NCBI GenBank assembly: GCA_020718265.1 | Contig: DYSM01000111.1 | Coordinates: forward strand, 1-8,465 | Direction: 5' to 3' | Origin: Draconibacterium orientale | GTDB lineage: Bacteria > Bacteroidota > Bacteroidia > Bacteroidales > JAADGE01 | DNA length: 8,465 nt | Shown: positions 5,823 through 8,465 of the stretch, piece by piece | Layout: every line of letters starts with the position of its first letter | Position numbering within the stretch: position 1 is the stretch's first letter | Program-made: the position numbers and the translations under genes | The notes under the pieces: generated by a model | What the model saw: the letters and a program-made list of their open reading frames with translations, nothing else | What the model was told of the DNA's origin: nothing | Databases searched by the model: none

Positions 5823-6761
5823 TTAAACCACTGTTTTAAAATAATTTATCGTTTTTATCAAACCTTCTTCCAGATGGATTTTCGGTTCCCAATCAAGCAT
5901 TTTTTTTGCTTCGGAAATGTCGGGTTTGCGTTGCAACGGGTCGTCCGACGGCAAGGGCAAAAATGTCAGTTTTGATTTTGAACCTGTGAGTTGTATCACT
6001 TTTTCGGCGAGTTCGAGCATGGTAAATTCGCCCGGATTGCCTATGTTTACAGGTCCCACGTAATTTTCGGGCGTGTTTTGCATCATCCGAATCATACCTT
6101 CCACGAGGTCGTCCACGTACTGGAAGCTGCGTGTTTGTGTGCCGTCACCATAAATTGTAATATCCTTATTTTGAAGAGCTTGCACAATAAAATTAGAAAC
6201 CACGCGTCCGTCGTTCGGGTGCATACGCGGACCGTAGGTGTTGAAAATGCGCACGATTTTTATGCGAACTTTATTTTGTCGGTGATAATCCATAAACAAA
6301 GTTTCGGCAACGCGTTTGCCTTCGTCGTAGCATGAGCGGATGCCGATAGGATTCACGTGTCCCCAATATTCTTCGGGTTGCGGATGAATTTTGGGGTCGC
6401 CGTAAACTTCGCTTGTGGATGCCTGCAAAATTCGAGCGTTTTTGCGTTTTGCAAGTCCGAGCATGTTTATCGCGCCCATCACGGAAGTTTTAATTGTTTT
6501 TATCGCATTATGTTGATAATGAACGGGCGACGCAGGACATGCAAGGTTGTAGATTTCATCCGTTTCAATAAAAAACGGCATCGTAACATCGTGTCGGATG
6601 AGTTCGAAATACGGATTTTTAATTAAATGCAACACATTTTCTTTACTTCCGGTAAAAAAATTGTCGAGCGCATACACTTCATGTCCTTCATTCAAGAGGC
6701 GTTCGCACAAATGCGAACCGATAAAACCTGCTCCTCCGGTTACGAGTATTTTTTTTTTCAT
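5823..6761 (-). CDS. uxs: UDP-glucuronate decarboxylase (UDP-xylose synthase)
   Basis: This enzyme of the extended short-chain dehydrogenase/epimerase family uses bound NAD to decarboxylate UDP-glucuronate to UDP-xylose. The 312 residues cover the whole family. The Rossmann motif GGAGFIGS is at 9-16. The family-specific block IYNLACPASPVHYQ is at 70-83. ASTSEVYGDP (114-123) supplies the active-site Thr/Ser/Glu. SCYDEGKR (143-150) gives the catalytic Y145 and K149. IFNTYGPRM (172-180), DGRVVSNFI (184-192) and YGDGTQTRSFQYVDD (204-218) are typical of Uxs rather than of the dTDP-glucose dehydratase RfbB. Its substrate is the product of Ugd, encoded just upstream, so the two form a short UDP-glucose to UDP-xylose route. 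Transcription is probably separate from ugd: a strong terminator lies between them, with a promoter-like word inside it. Codons 2-5 start with ten A in a row, a possible slippage site. Confidence 0.95.
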   Translation of the reverse strand: MKKKILVTGGAGFIGSHLCERLLNEGHEVYALDNFFTGSKENVLHLIKNPYFELIRHDVTMPFFIETDEIYNLACPASPVHYQHNAIKTIKTSVMGAINMLGLAKRKNARILQASTSEVYGDPKIHPQPEEYWGHVNPIGIRSCYDEGKRVAETLFMDYHRQNKVRIKIVRIFNTYGPRMHPNDGRVVSNFIVQALQNKDITIYGDGTQTRSFQYVDDLVEGMIRMMQNTPENYVGPVNIGNPGEFTMLELAEKVIQLTGSKSKLTFLPLPSDDPLQRKPDISEAKKMLDWEPKIHLEEGLIKTINYFKTVV

Positions 6762-6772
6762 ATTGATTTTTC

Positions 6773-6810
6773 AAAAAAAACTTTGCCAAAGCGTTTTCAC
6801 TTTGGCAAAG
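6773..6810 (-). terminator. Intrinsic terminator of ugd, close to the uxs start
   Basis: An 11-bp perfect stem (6781-6791 with 6800-6810) with an 8-nt loop is followed on the minus strand by eight T (6780-6773). It starts 16 nt after the ugd stop codon, and its T-run ends 11 nt before the uxs ATG. Its inner 9-bp arm is the same as in the terminator at 209-239. Confidence 0.85.
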
Positions 6811-6813
6811 ATA
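6806..6813 (-). promoter_or_regulatory. Candidate -7 promoter element for uxs, overlapping the terminator
   Basis: Minus-strand TATCTTTG (6813-6806) matches TAnnTTTG exactly and is the same word found before the EtfD-like gene. It overlaps the first five bases of the terminator's 5' arm. A start 5-8 nt downstream (about 6798-6801) would omit nearly all of that arm and give a leader of about 38 nt. No TTG is seen at the -33 distance, which lowers confidence. Confidence 0.4.
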
Positions 6814-6826
6814 AAATAAGTTTGAA

Positions 6827-8143
6827 TTATTTGCGCCCGATTCCGAAATAATCGAATCCGTTTTCCTGTACTTCTTTACTGTCGTAGATATTTCTACCGT
6901 CGAAAATAACGTTTCCGGTCATCAGTTTTTTCAATACCGGAAAGTTCAATGTTCGGAATTCGTTCCACTCCGTAACAAGCAGAAGTGCATCGGCACCAAT
7001 GAGGGCTTCGTGTTTGTCGTTGGTGTATTCAACCACATCTCCAATTTTTCGGTGCGTTTCTTCAATGGCTACCGGGTCATACGCTTTTACGTTTGCACCT
7101 ATTTGCAATAATTTGGAAATCAGCACCAAAGCCGGAGCTTCGCGCATGTCGTCTGTGTTTGGTTTAAAAGCCAAACCCCACAATGCTATGGTTTTGCCTT
7201 TCAAATCGCCTTTGTAGTATTCGTATAACTTGTTGTATAACACCGATTTTTGTCTGTCATTTACATTCTCAACCGATTTCAAAATCTCTAAGGAATAGCC
7301 GTTTTCGTCGGCAGTTTTGATGAGGGCTTTCACATCCTTTGGGAAGCACGAGCCGCCGTATCCAACGCCTGCGTAAAGGAATTTCTGTCCGATTCTGGTA
7401 TCGCTGCCGATGCCGCGTCGCACATTTGTAACGTCTGCGCCGACGATTTCGCATAAGTTTGCAATATCGTTCATGAAGCTGATTTTTGTGGCAAGCATCG
7501 CATTTGCAGCGTATTTTGTCATTTCGGCGGACGGAATGTCCATAAACAAAATCGGATGTCCGTTGAGAACAAACGGTTTATAGAGTTTTTGCATAATTTT
7601 TTCGGCACGCTCCGTGTCCACGCCGACCACAATGCGGTCCGGACGCATGAAATCGTCCACAGCGCTGCCTTCTTTTAAAAACTCAGGATTCGATGCGATA
7701 TCGAATGTCAATTGAGAGTTGCGCGCATCCAATTCGCCTTGCAAAGCTTTACGAACGCGTTCGGCTGTGCCAATCGGAACTGTGCTTTTAGTAATGAAAA
7801 CCAAATGTCCCGACATGTATTTTCCGGTATCTTTGGCAACTTGCAACACATATTTAAGGTCTGCGCTGCCGTCTTCATCGGGCGGAGTTCCGACGGCACT
7901 GAACACAACCTCACAATCGGGCAAAGCCTCGCGAATATCAGTTGTAAATTTTAAACGACCTTGTTCTATGTTTCGTTCAACCATCGGTTGCAAACCGGGT
8001 TCGTAAATTGGTATGATACCTTTTTTGAGTTTTTCAATTTTCGTGGGATCAATGTCCACGCAAGTTACGTTCATGCCTGTTTCAGCAAGGCAAGTTCCTG
8101 TTACCAAACCGACATAGCCGGTACCGACAATTGCTACATTCAT
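6827..8143 (-). CDS. ugd: UDP-glucose 6-dehydrogenase
   Basis: Ugd oxidises UDP-glucose to UDP-glucuronate with two NAD+, in the cytoplasm. The 438-residue length is typical of the bacterial UDP-glucose/GDP-mannose dehydrogenase family. The N-terminal NAD-binding motif GTGYVGLVTG is at 7-16. Other landmarks are YEPGL (47-51), FSAVGTPPDEDGSADL (81-96), ITKSTVPIGT (117-126), SNPEFLKEGSAVDDFMRPDR (151-170), TKYAANAMLATKISFMNDIA (209-228) with K209, and GYGGSCFPKD (261-270) with catalytic C266 and D270. The C-terminal domain has LWGLAFKPNTDDMREAPA (321-338) and a late FDGRN (414-418). It is the first gene of the sugar-nucleotide cluster and feeds Uxs directly. It ends at its own terminator 16 nt downstream. 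I found no exact -7 word in the 322 bases upstream, so its promoter is unresolved. The start is supported by the NAD motif and the A7-T-ATG leader. Confidence 0.96.
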   Translation of the reverse strand: MNVAIVGTGYVGLVTGTCLAETGMNVTCVDIDPTKIEKLKKGIIPIYEPGLQPMVERNIEQGRLKFTTDIREALPDCEVVFSAVGTPPDEDGSADLKYVLQVAKDTGKYMSGHLVFITKSTVPIGTAERVRKALQGELDARNSQLTFDIASNPEFLKEGSAVDDFMRPDRIVVGVDTERAEKIMQKLYKPFVLNGHPILFMDIPSAEMTKYAANAMLATKISFMNDIANLCEIVGADVTNVRRGIGSDTRIGQKFLYAGVGYGGSCFPKDVKALIKTADENGYSLEILKSVENVNDRQKSVLYNKLYEYYKGDLKGKTIALWGLAFKPNTDDMREAPALVLISKLLQIGANVKAYDPVAIEETHRKIGDVVEYTNDKHEALIGADALLLVTEWNEFRTLNFPVLKKLMTGNVIFDGRNIYDSKEVQENGFDYFGIGRK

Positions 8144-8151
8144 ATTTTTTT
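8144..8151 (-). promoter_or_regulatory. A-rich translation leader of ugd
   Basis: On the minus strand A7-T directly precedes the ATG, matching the leaders of rfbA and rfbC apart from one A. No Shine-Dalgarno is visible. Confidence 0.5.
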
Positions 8152-8272
8152 ACTTAATGCTTTGATAATATGATATTTAAACTATATTTCAAACTCGTTT
8201 TATACTGAAAACTTTGAAATCACGAAATTATAAAAAAAAATTACGCATTCCAATTCAATTTCAATCAATTTG

Positions 8273-8325
8273 TTTAAGATGTCTGATATTTAGAAATTAG
8301 TATCTAATATACAATTAGTTACGAT
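8273..8325 (-). repeat. Shared leader element upstream of ugd (14-mer plus degenerate heptamers)
   Basis: Read on the minus strand, ATCGTAACTAATTG (8325-8312) is followed by units ACTAATT (8301-8295), TCTAAAT (8294-8288), TCAGACA (8286-8280) and TCTTAAA (8279-8273). The plus-strand leader at 2612-2677 has the same order: a 13/14-identical 14-mer, then clean TCTAANN heptamers. Both copies point towards the gene they precede. Confidence 0.5.
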
Positions 8326-8465
8326 TTCGATGTTTGAAAATTTTGTTTATCGCAGTCCTATTAAACGATTTTTTTATGAAACTCAAAGTCTCTATTTTTT
8401 TAACAAAAGTCATAATTGAGTCCGGTCTAAAAAGCCTGTTTTATTTTAGCTAAACAATCTATATG

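Larger units (their letters stand above)
8144..8465. other. Non-coding right edge upstream of ugd
   Basis: These 322 AT-rich bases hold no credible gene. They contain a CAATT-rich run at about 8250-8270, degenerate TCTAANN heptamers on the minus strand (8273-8301), the 14-mer ATCGTAACTAATTG on the minus strand (8325-8312), a small palindrome ATTAG-TAT-CTAAT (8296-8308), and AGTCTCTATTTTTTTAACAA at 8387-8406. A 25-codon plus-strand ORF at 8376-8453 is too short and unsupported. The next gene lies beyond the window. Confidence 0.55.

Noticed and set aside
5823..6761. uxs product read as dTDP-glucose 4,6-dehydratase (RfbB) because of the adjacent rfbA and rfbC
   Set aside because: The IYNLACPASP block, the TSEVYGDP motif and the SCYDEGKR motif are specific to UDP-glucuronate decarboxylases, and the length (312) is shorter than usual for RfbB.
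8376..8453. 25-codon plus-strand ORF near the right edge
   Set aside because: It is too short to support by composition, has no promoter word at a fitting distance, and overlaps the repeated element at 8387-8406 that is non-coding at its other copy.
1..8465. A mobile element, prophage or defence system
   Set aside because: No transposase, integrase, nuclease, toxin-antitoxin or terminal inverted repeat pair was seen; the genes are metabolic or envelope-related and look native in style.

Overview
The window looks like chromosomal DNA from a member of the Bacteroidota. Three kinds of evidence support this. The -7 promoter words match the Bacteroidetes TAnnTTTG pattern, start codons have A-rich leaders with no Shine-Dalgarno, and the protein set is typical (a membrane EtfD-like Fe-S reductase, a small outer-membrane barrel, a secreted FGE-fold protein). 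No ribosomal RNA, tRNA, CRISPR array, transposase, integrase or phage gene was seen. Seven protein genes are supported, six on the minus strand and one on the plus strand.

Layout, left to right. Positions 1-252 hold no gene but contain the terminator of the first gene. A 704-residue membrane Fe-S protein on the minus strand (253-2367) resembles EtfD/ETF:menaquinone oxidoreductase. It appears monocistronic, with its own promoter and terminator. A 320-base AT-rich divergent spacer (2368-2687), with a five-copy heptamer repeat at its right end, separates it from a plus-strand gene for a small outer-membrane beta-barrel protein (2688-3254). That gene converges on a secreted FGE/SUMF1-fold protein (3308-4114, minus), and a hairpin between them can serve as terminator for both.

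The right half is a minus-strand nucleotide-sugar cluster, transcribed from right to left: ugd (8143-6827), uxs (6761-5823), rfbA (5716-4829) and rfbC (4732-4184). Ugd oxidises UDP-glucose to UDP-glucuronate, and Uxs decarboxylates that to UDP-xylose. RfbA makes dTDP-glucose, and RfbC is the 3,5-epimerase of dTDP-rhamnose-type synthesis. The dehydratase (RfbB) and final reductase (RfbD) of that route are not in the window. These genes supply activated sugars for a surface polysaccharide or glycan, but no glycosyltransferase or polymer-export gene is present.

No clearly new multi-gene system is visible. The observations most worth checking are the following. (1) A promoter-like -7 word overlaps the 5' arm of the ugd terminator just before uxs, so one small element could stop ugd transcripts and start uxs transcripts. 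(2) The first cysteine-rich domain of the EtfD-like protein has lost the cysteines expected in the family and carries others nearby. (3) The spacers hold several short word repeats and shared elements, including heptamers and a 14-mer common to two gene leaders.
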